Shown here one piece after another: positions 24,424 to 31,909 of a stretch of DNA of 64,000 bases. This DNA is from Flavobacteriales bacterium (GTDB taxonomy: Bacteria > Bacteroidota > Bacteroidia > Flavobacteriales_F > PHOS-HE28): contig JADKAN010000005.1 in assembly GCA_016719225.1 (NCBI GenBank), positions 124,001 through 188,000 on the forward strand, read 5' to 3'. The position numbers and the translations under genes are program-made. The notes under the pieces are model-generated. The model had not been told where the DNA came from. It saw only the letters and a list, made by a program, of their open reading frames with translations, and made no database searches. Each line of letters begins with the position of its first letter. The stretch's first letter is position 1.

Positions 24424-26808
24424 ATGCGGAAGTTATTGGTTTTATGCGTGATGGCGTTATTGGTGAACGCAACGTTCGCCCAAGTGAAGTTGAAGGGTAC
24501 GGTCCAAGATGTGGCCGGTATTCCGGTGCCGTTCGCGAGCGTGGTGCTGGGCGAACAAGGACAGCTCGCGCCAACGAATGCGCAGGGGGCGTTCCAAGCA
24601 GGAGGATTGTTTGAAGGCGCGTTGCGATCGCGCGTTTCATGCGTCGGCTTTCTTCCGAAGGATACGTTGGTCACACTCAAGGCCGGAGAAAATTCCATTG
24701 TCGTTGTACTACAGCGAAGTGTAGTGGAACTCTCCGCCGCCGAGGTCACTGCGTTGCGGGCCGGCGACCGCTCTCCCTTCGCCAAGAGCACCTTGAGCGC
24801 CGAGGACATCGCGAAGATCAACACGGGCGTGGACCTGCCCTACTTGCTGGACATGCAGCCCAGCGTAGTGGTGGGCAGCGATGGCGGCACAGGTATCGGT
24901 TACACCAACATGCGGATACGAGGCACGGATGCCACACGCACCAACATCACCCTGAACGGAGTGCCTTTCAACGATGCCGAAAGCCAGGGCGCTTTCCTCG
25001 TGAACCTGCCAGACCTCGCCACCAGCGCTGAGGACATCGAGGTGCAGCGCGGTGTGGGCACCAGCACCAACGGCCCGGGCGCGTTCGGAGCAAGTGTGAA
25101 TCTGCGCACCACGTCGGTGAAGCGGGAGGCTTGGGGTCTGATCGATGTCGGCGGTGGATCCTACAACACACAACGCTATTCCGTCAGTGCGGGAACGGGT
25201 CTGATAGGTGACAAGTTCAGTCTTGATATGCGGCTGTCCTCCATCACCAGCGACGGCTACATCGACCGCGCCAGCGCCGACCTGAAGAGCTATTTCCTGC
25301 AAGGAGCGTGGGTGGGGAAGACCCGCTCACTGCGCTTTATCACCTTCCGCGGTGTTGAAGAAACCTATCAAGCATGGGACGGTGTTCCGCGTGATGTGAT
25401 CGATACCAACAGGACCTACAACGGCTTCACCTACGATAACCAAGTGGACCACTACGATCAGACGCACTACCAACTGCTCTTCGACCAAAGGCTCGGCGCC
25501 AATACTGCGCTGAACTTGACGCTGTTCCGCGTGCTCGGTGCGGGCTATTACGAGCAGTACAGACCCGATGATGATCTATCGACCTACGGTATCGCACCGG
25601 CCGTGATCAATGGGGACAGCATCAACACCACGGACATCATACGGCGGCGTTGGCTGGATAACGCGCTCACCGGTGCTAACGCAAGTGTCGATGTGAAGCT
25701 CGGCAGCAGCAAGCTGGTGCTCGGCGGTAGTTATAGCGACTATCGGGGTGAGCACTACGGCGAAGTGATCTGGGCACGCTATGCTGGAAACACGGACATA
25801 CGCGATCGCTACTACGACAAGAACTCCAAAAAGACCGACGTCAACGGCTTTGCGAAGCTGACCTATGCGCTCGATCCCAGGATCGACCTCTACGGGGACG
25901 TGCAACTTCGCAACGTGGGCTATAGCTTCCTTGGCTTCAACAATGCCCTCGACAATGTGTCACAGCAAGTGAACTACACCTTCTTCAATCCGAAGGCTGG
26001 ACTGCTTTGGCGCGCTGGGGAAGGAGGCAAGGCTTATGCATCCTTCGCCGTGGCCAACCGCGAGCCGAACCGGGATGATCTGGAAGAGACCACACCGAGC
26101 AGCCGTCCACGTCCGGAGCGCCTCTTTGATTACGAACTGGGCTACGAGCGCCGTGCCGGTCGCTGGAACGCGGGCATCAACGCGTACTACATGGACTACA
26201 CCGACCAGCTCGTGCTCACCGGTGAGTTGAACGACGTGGGCGCTGCCCTGCGCACCAATGTGCCGCAGAGTTACAGAGCGGGCGTGGAGCTGATGTTCGC
26301 CGCGCAGATCGCAAAGCCGCTGACGTGGAAGGCCAATGCCACCTTCAGCATGAACGAGGTGCGGAATTACACGGAATACGTGGACGACTGGGACAACGGC
26401 GGCCAGGTCGCAGTGACCTACTCCTCCAGCGACCTCGCCTTCTCGCCCAACGCCATTGCCGCGAGCACGCTCAGTCTGCGCGTCTGGGACAAGGCCAAGA
26501 AGGGCAGCGCCGACCTCAGCTTTGTCACCAAGTACGTGGGTTCGCAGTATCTGGACAACAGCGCCAGCAGGGACCGCATGCTGAATGCCTACGTGGTGAA
26601 TGACCTCCGCGCCAATGTCACACTGCTCAACTTGAAAGGCACGAAGAGTGTCGATCTGAACCTAACGGTGCGCAATATTTTCAGCGAGCTGTATGAGAGC
26701 AATGGTTGGGTTTATAGCTACATCAGTGAGGATCGTAGACAGGAACAGGTGGGGCTTTTTCCGCAGGCACCGATCAACGTGTTGGGTGGTGTGAGTGTGC
26801 GGTTCTGA
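24424..26808 (+). CDS. TonB-dependent receptor, TPP-riboswitch controlled (likely thiamine uptake)
   Basis: A 794-aa outer-membrane receptor. It has a signal peptide ending TFAQ, a carboxypeptidase-D regulatory-like domain (about residues 20-95, KGTVQDVAGIPVPFASV), a plug domain (about 110-240) with MRIRGTDATRTNITLNGVPF and GAFGASVNLRT, then a 22-strand-type barrel ending in GGVSVRF with a C-terminal Phe. TonB-dependent receptors import vitamins, siderophores or glycans. The TPP riboswitch immediately upstream points to thiamine or a thiamine precursor. The ATG at 24424 is set by the signal peptide and by the riboswitch, since the frame upstream of it would lie inside the aptamer. Confidence 0.9.
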   Translation: MRKLLVLCVMALLVNATFAQVKLKGTVQDVAGIPVPFASVVLGEQGQLAPTNAQGAFQAGGLFEGALRSRVSCVGFLPKDTLVTLKAGENSIVVVLQRSVVELSAAEVTALRAGDRSPFAKSTLSAEDIAKINTGVDLPYLLDMQPSVVVGSDGGTGIGYTNMRIRGTDATRTNITLNGVPFNDAESQGAFLVNLPDLATSAEDIEVQRGVGTSTNGPGAFGASVNLRTTSVKREAWGLIDVGGGSYNTQRYSVSAGTGLIGDKFSLDMRLSSITSDGYIDRASADLKSYFLQGAWVGKTRSLRFITFRGVEETYQAWDGVPRDVIDTNRTYNGFTYDNQVDHYDQTHYQLLFDQRLGANTALNLTLFRVLGAGYYEQYRPDDDLSTYGIAPAVINGDSINTTDIIRRRWLDNALTGANASVDVKLGSSKLVLGGSYSDYRGEHYGEVIWARYAGNTDIRDRYYDKNSKKTDVNGFAKLTYALDPRIDLYGDVQLRNVGYSFLGFNNALDNVSQQVNYTFFNPKAGLLWRAGEGGKAYASFAVANREPNRDDLEETTPSSRPRPERLFDYELGYERRAGRWNAGINAYYMDYTDQLVLTGELNDVGAALRTNVPQSYRAGVELMFAAQIAKPLTWKANATFSMNEVRNYTEYVDDWDNGGQVAVTYSSSDLAFSPNAIAASTLSLRVWDKAKKGSADLSFVTKYVGSQYLDNSASRDRMLNAYVVNDLRANVTLLNLKGTKSVDLNLTVRNIFSELYESNGWVYSYISEDRRQEQVGLFPQAPINVLGGVSVRF

Positions 26809-26883
26809 GGAAGGAGATCGGTCAAGTTGGCAGGAGATGTTGCGGGTCCGGGTGAAGCACGTTTCTTGCAGTAGGCCCTGCTG

Positions 26884-27873
26884 ATGATCTCTTTTTCCAT
26901 CCTCGACCTCGCTCCGATCGCCCAAGGTGGGACAGCTTCGGATGCATTCCGCAACTCCGTTGAACTGGCGCAAGAGGCGGAGCGCTTGGGCTTCCATCGC
27001 ATTTGGCTGGCAGAACACCATGGTATGGCAGGCATCGCCAGTGCGGCCACGGCCGTAGTGATCGGCCATGTAGCGGGCGCTACAAAGACTATCCGGGTGG
27101 GATCCGGCGGCGTGATGCTGCCCAACCATGCGCCGCTGGTGATCGCGGAGCAGTTCGGCACCTTGAACGCGATGTACCCGGGGCGGATCGACCTCGGACT
27201 GGGGCGTGCCCCCGGCACAGACCAACTCACTGCACGGGCCTTACGGCGCGATCTGAATGCCAGCGCGGACCAGTTCCCGCAGGATGTGCAAGAGCTCCAG
27301 TTCTATTTCCAGCCTGCAGAGCCGGGACAGAAGATCAAAGCCGTTCCGGGAGAAGGGCAGAACGTGCCGATCTGGCTGCTCGGCTCCAGCCTCTACAGCG
27401 CTCAATTGGCGGCGATGTTTGGTCTGCCTTTCGCTTTTGCCTCACATTTCGCACCGGAACTGATGGAGCAGGCTTTGGCGCTCTACCGCGAACGCTTCAC
27501 ACCGAGCGCACAGTTGGACAAGCCTTACGCGATGCTCACCGTGAACGTTATCGCCGCTGAAAGCGATGCCGAGGCCAAGCGGCTTTTTACCACCATGCAG
27601 ATCGCCTTCGTGAACATGCTGCGCGATCAACGCGGACTGGTGCAACCACCGATCGATAACATCGACGATTACTGGAACCCGCAGGAAAAGGCATGGGTCA
27701 GTGAGAAGTTGACCCGTTCGTTCGTGGGTTCCAAAGCGACGGTGGATGAGGAACTCCGGATGTTCATTTCCAAGTACGAACCGGACGAACTGATGGTCTC
27801 CGGCCATTTCTTCGATCCGCGTGCGCGGTTGAGGTCATTGGCGATCACAGCACAGGTTCTGGCGCGGAAGTAG
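26884..27873 (+). CDS. LLM class flavin-dependent oxidoreductase (luciferase-like)
   Basis: A 329-aa protein of the bacterial luciferase-like monooxygenase superfamily, closest in pattern to the YhbW group. Recognisable segments are the N-terminal SILDLAPIAQGG, RIWLAEHHGMAGIASAA, VGSGGVMLPNHAPLVIAEQFGTL and GRIDLGLGRAPGTD. These enzymes use FMNH2 or F420-type cofactors in a TIM barrel to oxidise small substrates; the substrate is unknown here. It follows the thiamine-type receptor by 75 bases on the same strand, so it may be on the same transcript, but no functional link is evident. Confidence 0.9.
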   Translation: MISFSILDLAPIAQGGTASDAFRNSVELAQEAERLGFHRIWLAEHHGMAGIASAATAVVIGHVAGATKTIRVGSGGVMLPNHAPLVIAEQFGTLNAMYPGRIDLGLGRAPGTDQLTARALRRDLNASADQFPQDVQELQFYFQPAEPGQKIKAVPGEGQNVPIWLLGSSLYSAQLAAMFGLPFAFASHFAPELMEQALALYRERFTPSAQLDKPYAMLTVNVIAAESDAEAKRLFTTMQIAFVNMLRDQRGLVQPPIDNIDDYWNPQEKAWVSEKLTRSFVGSKATVDEELRMFISKYEPDELMVSGHFFDPRARLRSLAITAQVLARK

Positions 27874-27923
27874 CCGCGTTCATGGCATGTTATATGTAGA
27901 CTTGAACCTTCCCAAGCAACCTC

Positions 27924-28160
27924 ATGAAAAAGAAGAACATCATCGCCTTCGGCCTGTTCGGCATTGCCGCAGTTGCCGTGGTGGGGCTTTACAGGAGCTT
28001 ACGTGATCAGGAAGAATGGACCTCTTCCTTCGACGTTCCTTGGACGGGGACCGATGATCCGGATGATCCTTTCCATGGCTTGGTGGAGGAGGGGGCAGGG
28101 TTGATCGCCCAGTTCAAGGCCGAAGCTGCAGCTCGGAACCGCGCACACAGGATGGCCTAG
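27924..28160 (+). CDS. Small single-span membrane protein, unknown
   Basis: A 78-aa predicted protein: a basic start (MKKKN), one hydrophobic helix (about residues 6-24) and an acidic soluble part with two DDPDDPF-like clusters and a C-terminal amphipathic helix. The ATG at 27924 follows the preceding gene by 50 bases. Composition and codon use match real genes in the window. No family recognised. Confidence 0.55.
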   Translation: MKKKNIIAFGLFGIAAVAVVGLYRSLRDQEEWTSSFDVPWTGTDDPDDPFHGLVEEGAGLIAQFKAEAAARNRAHRMA

Positions 28161-28221
28161 TGATTTAATTTGTTGTGTTCTTGGATGCAGCAACGGTATC
28201 CAAGCATAACCGAAATAGCAA

Positions 28222-28962
28222 CTAGCGGTGCACCGCCTGGCTCATCGCGAAGATGTGCTCCGGGTCCTGCTCGAAGGCCGTTCCCACCACTACCACATCA
28301 GCCCCGGCATCGCACAACGCCTGCGCCGTTCTTACGTCCCGGATACCTCCCCCGATGATGATCGGCAGGTCCACGCTTTTCCGAACGCTGGATATCATAT
28401 CCGGGGAAACGGTATTCAGTGCACCGCTTCCGGTGTCCATGTAGATGGTCCGGAGTCCGAGCAATTCGCCGGCGATCGCGGTGGCTGCAGCAATGCCCGG
28501 CTTGTCGTGTGGGATCGGCAAGGTCTGGCTGACGTAGCTCACGGTGGTCGGCTTGCCTCCATCGACCAGCATATATCCGGTGGGAATGGCCTCTATGCCC
28601 ATGGCGCGGATGGTAGGCGCCGCGGTAACGTGATGGCCGATAAGCAGCTCGGGGTTCCGACCGCTGATGAGGCTGAGAAAAAGCACGGCGTCCGCGTGAG
28701 GGCTCAATTGCGCTGGACTACCGGGGAAAAGAACCACAGGCCGGTCGCTCCATTTTTTCACAAGGTCCACGCAACGATCGAAGGCGTTGGAAGTGAGCAG
28801 GCTACCACCCACGAAGATCAGGTCGGCCTTGGCCATACAGGCATTTTGCACCGTGCGCTCTAAGAAGGCATGGTCCGCACCGAAGTCGGGGTCGATCAGC
28901 ACGGCGAGCATTTTGCGCCCGTCGGCCTTTGCCGCGTCGATCAGTTCGATCACCTTGCCCAT
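28222..28962 (-). CDS. Geranylgeranylglyceryl phosphate synthase-like (GGGPS family) protein
   Basis: A 246-aa TIM-barrel prenyltransferase of the GGGPS/PcrB family, which joins a polyprenyl diphosphate to glycerol-1-phosphate. Features: MLAVLIDPDFG at the N-terminus (Asp for Mg binding), VGGSLLTSNAFDR, FPGSPAQLS, and the phosphate-binding strands TIYMDTGSGA, IIIGGGIRD and DVVVVGTAFEQDP. Bacteroidota carry group II GGGPS genes of this kind, thought to make ether lipids, though the natural chain length varies. The minus-strand promoter element TAAGTTCG (28967-28974) lies just before the ATG. It is divergent from ahcY. Confidence 0.9.
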   Translation of the reverse strand: MGKVIELIDAAKADGRKMLAVLIDPDFGADHAFLERTVQNACMAKADLIFVGGSLLTSNAFDRCVDLVKKWSDRPVVLFPGSPAQLSPHADAVLFLSLISGRNPELLIGHHVTAAPTIRAMGIEAIPTGYMLVDGGKPTTVSYVSQTLPIPHDKPGIAAATAIAGELLGLRTIYMDTGSGALNTVSPDMISSVRKSVDLPIIIGGGIRDVRTAQALCDAGADVVVVGTAFEQDPEHIFAMSQAVHR

Positions 28963-28966
28963 GCCG

Positions 28967-28974
28967 CGAACTTA
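28967..28974 (-). promoter_or_regulatory. Probable -7 element (TAAGTTCG) for the GGGPS-like gene
   Basis: A TAnnTTCG match on the minus strand four bases before the ATG at 28962. If used, the leader would be extremely short or absent. Confidence 0.4.
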
Positions 28975-29168
28975 GTGTGAAAGGTTCACGCTGGCTTGAA
29001 ACCAACGAGACCATCATGCTCCCCAAGAGCGTGGGCGTGAACTTCACGAAAGTCGATCTGAACCTCTGCGAACGCCAGGAACGCAAAGGGCTGAGAATGA
29101 CAAGAGGCGCTGGTGGGTCAAGGCTACGCCGGTCATCATCGGATTTTCCGACGATCTGATCCAATTGG

Positions 29169-29176
29169 TACCTTTG
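29169..29176 (+). promoter_or_regulatory. Probable -7 element (TACCTTTG) for ahcY
   Basis: An exact TAnnTTTG match 20 bases before the ATG at 29197; it implies a leader of about 14 bases, too short for a riboswitch. Confidence 0.55.
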
Positions 29177-29196
29177 CACCCCTTTTGAAAACACAA

Positions 29197-30513
29197 ATGA
29201 TGCCCCAGACCCAAGAACAGCTCAAGTACAAAGTGAAGGACCTCTCGCTCGCCGAATGGGGACGCAAGGAGATCGAACTGGCCGAGGCCGAAATGCCCGG
29301 CTTGATGGCCCTCCGCACCCAGTACAAGGGAAAGAACCCGTTGAAGGGTGCGCGCATCGCAGGCTGCCTGCACATGACCATCCAGACCGCGGTGCTGATC
29401 GAGACCCTCGTGGACCTCGGAGCGCAAGTGAGCTGGAGCAGCTGCAACATCTTCAGCACACAGGATCATGCCGCTGCCGCCATAGCGAAGGCAGGTATTC
29501 CTGTCTTTGCATGGAAAGGACTGAACGAACAGGAATTTGATTGGTGCATCGAGCAGACCCTCTTCGCTTTTGAGGATGGCGAGCCATTGAACATGATCCT
29601 GGACGATGGTGGGGATCTCACCAATATGGTGTTCGATAAGTTCCCGGAGCTCGCCAAGAACATCAAAGGCCTGAGCGAGGAGACCACCACCGGCGTACAC
29701 CGTTTGAAGGAGCGTGAAAAGAACGGAACGCTGATGATGCCCGCCATCAACGTGAACGATAGCGTTACCAAGAGCAAGTTCGACAACAAATACGGCTGCA
29801 AGGAAAGCGCTGTGGATGCGATCCGTCGCGCCACCGATGTCATGATGGCCGGTAAAGTTGCCGTGGTCGCCGGTTACGGGGATGTGGGCAAAGGCACAGC
29901 AGCTTCCTTGAAAGGAGCGGGCGCTCGTGTTATAGTCACCGAGATCGACCCGATCTGCGCATTGCAAGCCGCTATGGACGGCTTCGAAGTGAAGCCCATG
30001 GCCAATGCTGCCCCACGCGCGGACATCATTATCACCTCCACGGGGAACTGCGATATCATCCGCGGCGAGCACTTTGAGGTGATGAAGGACAAGGTCATAG
30101 TCTGCAACATCGGCCACTTCGACAATGAGATCGATATGGCTTGGTTGAACAACAACCACGGCAAGAGCAAGGTGGAGATCAAGCCGCAGGTGGATAAGTA
30201 TACCATCAATGGCAAGGACATCCTTATCCTGGCGGAAGGACGCTTGGTGAATCTGGGTTGTGCGACTGGACATCCCAGCTTCGTGATGAGCAACAGTTTC
30301 ACCAACCAGACACTCGCCCAACTCGAACTGTGGAACAACAGCGGGAAGTACGAGAACAAGGTGTATGTGCTTCCGAAGCACTTGGATGAAATGGTCGCCA
30401 TGCTTCACCTCGAGAAGATCGGTGTGGAGTTGGAGAAGCTCTCCGATAAGCAAGCCAAATACATTGACGTGCCGAAGAACGGACCGTTCAAAAGTGACGA
30501 GTACCGTTACTGA
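29197..30513 (+). CDS. ahcY: Adenosylhomocysteinase (SAH hydrolase)
   Basis: A 438-aa NAD-dependent enzyme that splits S-adenosylhomocysteine into adenosine and homocysteine, completing the methyl cycle. Diagnostic segments: HMTIQTAVLIETL, SCNIFSTQDHAAAA, the DDGGDLTN substrate loop, EETTTGVHRL, NVNDSVTKSKFDNKYG, the NAD motif GYGDVGKG, and the C-terminal DEYRY that contributes a Lys/Tyr lid. A start at 29197 or at the adjacent ATG 29200 is equally likely. Length and order agree with the bacterial family. It ends in a strong intrinsic terminator that is almost identical to the one behind recQ. Confidence 0.97.
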   Translation: MMPQTQEQLKYKVKDLSLAEWGRKEIELAEAEMPGLMALRTQYKGKNPLKGARIAGCLHMTIQTAVLIETLVDLGAQVSWSSCNIFSTQDHAAAAIAKAGIPVFAWKGLNEQEFDWCIEQTLFAFEDGEPLNMILDDGGDLTNMVFDKFPELAKNIKGLSEETTTGVHRLKEREKNGTLMMPAINVNDSVTKSKFDNKYGCKESAVDAIRRATDVMMAGKVAVVAGYGDVGKGTAASLKGAGARVIVTEIDPICALQAAMDGFEVKPMANAAPRADIIITSTGNCDIIRGEHFEVMKDKVIVCNIGHFDNEIDMAWLNNNHGKSKVEIKPQVDKYTINGKDILILAEGRLVNLGCATGHPSFVMSNSFTNQTLAQLELWNNSGKYENKVYVLPKHLDEMVAMLHLEKIGVELEKLSDKQAKYIDVPKNGPFKSDEYRY

Positions 30514-30538
30514 TAGTAGTCAGTTGTTTGTTGACAGG

Positions 30539-30572
30539 GTGCGGCCCGGCGTGTTGAGCGCTGTGGCCGCAC
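30539..30572 (+). terminator. Intrinsic terminator of ahcY, copy 2 of a repeated 34-base hairpin
   Basis: GTGCGGCC/GGCCGCAC stem with an inner CGGCG/CGCTG stem, 25 bases after the ahcY stop, followed by TTCCTTTAT. Copy 1 lies behind recQ at 14767-14800 (minus strand); 28 of 34 bases are identical and all differences are in the loop. Confidence 0.75.
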
Positions 30573-30709
30573 TTCCTTTATAACAGGGCCAGCCAGGCAG
30601 CCTTGAGCCCAACGTGGTAACTGCGATGAATGGGAACATCGCCTTTCGAAATGGGCCGACGGCGCAGGTGGGATCAGGATGCCACGGAAAACTGAAGACC
30701 GCTGAAGGT

Positions 30710-31138
30710 TCAGTTGAAAATATGCAACGTGGTACCGTTGAACGTGGTGTTGTAACGCTTCAATCCCAACGCCGCCGGTCCTTGTGTTACACTGCCGTCC
30801 AACAACAGGAAGGCACTTCCACAGCAGATGGTATCCCTGGCGATCACTTGGCTTTCGTCCACGTAGACCTTGCACAGGTTTTCCGGTTGGTAGGTGCAGT
30901 GGCGGTCCATCGCCGTGAATTGATCAGGGCTGTTGCGGTAAACGATCAGGCCTAGCGACCCACCTGTGAGGTATACCCAACCCCCCGTAACGGCCAGGTC
31001 GGCATATTCGGGAAGGTTCACGTTGATGTTGATGTCAACGTTCGTCAAAGGCACACCGATGTTATCCTTTTTGCAGCCGGCAAACAACAGCATAGCGGCA
31101 ATGGGCAATACCAACAGTCGGCCGGTCATATTCAACAT
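30710..31138 (-). CDS. Rieske-like lipoprotein with altered metal-ligand positions
   Basis: A 142-aa lipoprotein: hydrophobic leader with lipobox LFAGC (lipidated Cys22). The C-terminal half has the layout of a Rieske iron-sulfur domain: HCTY (80-83), then ICCGSAF (104-110), LDGSVTQGPA and LKRYN. In true Rieske proteins the two ligand pairs are CxH and CxxH; here the first His is replaced by Tyr, and the second pair reads CCGS with no His. Cys81, Cys89, Cys105 and Cys106 remain. It may bind a different cluster, form disulfides, or be a non-metal relative. It is transcribed from a minus-strand TAACTTCGC element at 31166-31174. Confidence 0.7.
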   Translation of the reverse strand: MLNMTGRLLVLPIAAMLLFAGCKKDNIGVPLTNVDININVNLPEYADLAVTGGWVYLTGGSLGLIVYRNSPDQFTAMDRHCTYQPENLCKVYVDESQVIARDTICCGSAFLLLDGSVTQGPAALGLKRYNTTFNGTTLHIFN

Positions 31139-31166
31139 TGTTGTGTGTGTGCTTAACGGTAGGATG

Positions 31167-31174
31167 CGAAGTTA
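31167..31174 (-). promoter_or_regulatory. Probable -7 element (TAACTTCG) for the Rieske-like lipoprotein
   Basis: On the minus strand TAACTTCGC lies about 30 bases before the ATG at 31138; the same nonamer precedes the flavin reductase gene and clpX. Confidence 0.5.
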
Positions 31175-31207
31175 GGTATGGTGTTCCGGCACGAATTTGG
31201 CAGCTTC

Positions 31208-31513
31208 ATGACGATGTCCCGAAAGTGGTTCCGCTTACTTGCGTCAGTGCTAGTGATGCTCGCCCTCACACCCATGGCGCACGCCCAGGCGGGCATCAGT
31301 AGGGAGAAGCAGGAAAAGATCCAGGCAAAGAAGGAGAAGAGTGATACCAAAGAGGTGAAGAAAGAGGAGAAGCGGATCGCTAAGAAGCACTTGAAGAACC
31401 AGAAGCCGGAAGTACGCAAGCGCATGAAGCAGCATAAGAAGCGCGCGGAACGGCAAGGGAACGCCGGGCACCGAGAGCCTTTCCTGCGTAGGTTGTTCGG
31501 TTCCAAACACTGA
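31208..31513 (+). CDS. Small basic, lysine-rich exported protein
   Basis: A 101-aa predicted protein with a signal peptide (RKWFRLLASVL...MAHAQA). The mature part of about 75 residues is strongly basic and helical: repeated EK/KK runs (REKQEKIQAKKEKS, VKKEEKRIAKKHLK) ending FLRRLFGSKH, which could form a single amphipathic helix. No family recognised. Start at 31208 chosen; 31214 is equally possible. It is divergent from the Rieske-like lipoprotein. Confidence 0.55.
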   Translation: MTMSRKWFRLLASVLVMLALTPMAHAQAGISREKQEKIQAKKEKSDTKEVKKEEKRIAKKHLKNQKPEVRKRMKQHKKRAERQGNAGHREPFLRRLFGSKH

Positions 31514-31909
31514 AGGTCGATCAACGGATCGGGCTCATCAAGAGTTTATTTCTGCTTGCATCCTGTGCTGGGCGACGTCAGTTCTGCACTGCGTTCTCTG
31601 TGTGTCATATGATGCCAGGACCTCCGTGGGTGTTGGGCCGGTATGCCGTTCGGCAACTGGGCAACATGCTTCGGACATGTATATCAATGCATGCTTTGTG
31701 CAAGGCATGGTCCCGGGTGCCATCTACCTTGCACCGGCAGAGGTAAACATCGGTTCACCATGGCAACGCGAGCGAAGAGATCAACAGCATTTTACGAGGA
31801 AAAGACACCCTGCCAAATATGGGCTTTATTGATTTGCCCCATTGGAAGGCTTTTCTATCTTTACGCCCCCTCGTTGCCAAGTTTACACGAACGTAACACC
31901 CGATCCTTG
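31514..31909 (+). other. 396-base region upstream of the 1243-aa receptor
   Basis: No gene or RNA family recognised. The last 80 bases hold a good promoter (31833-31863). Because transcription would start near 31870, most of the region is untranscribed upstream DNA. Short weak inverted repeats such as GGTGC/GCACC near 31718-31737 are present. Confidence 0.5.
31833..31863 (+). promoter_or_regulatory. Promoter TTTG-N19-TATCTTTA for the receptor/T9SS/PorV operon
   Basis: TTTG (31833-31836) and TATCTTTA (31856-31863) are 19 bases apart, matching the Bacteroidota -33/-7 pattern. The leader to the ATG at 31910 would be about 40 bases. Confidence 0.65.

Noticed and set aside
26841..26860. TGGCAG...TTGCGG resembling a sigma-54 promoter
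   Set aside because: The spacing is one base too long and sigma-54 promoters are not typical for this group; probably chance.
29100..29196. Possible SAM/SAH riboswitch before ahcY
   Set aside because: The likely start of transcription leaves only about 14 leader bases, and no known motif is seen.
31514..31830. Possible cobalamin riboswitch before the large receptor
   Set aside because: No conserved B12-box is visible, and the promoter at 31833-31863 lies downstream of the region.
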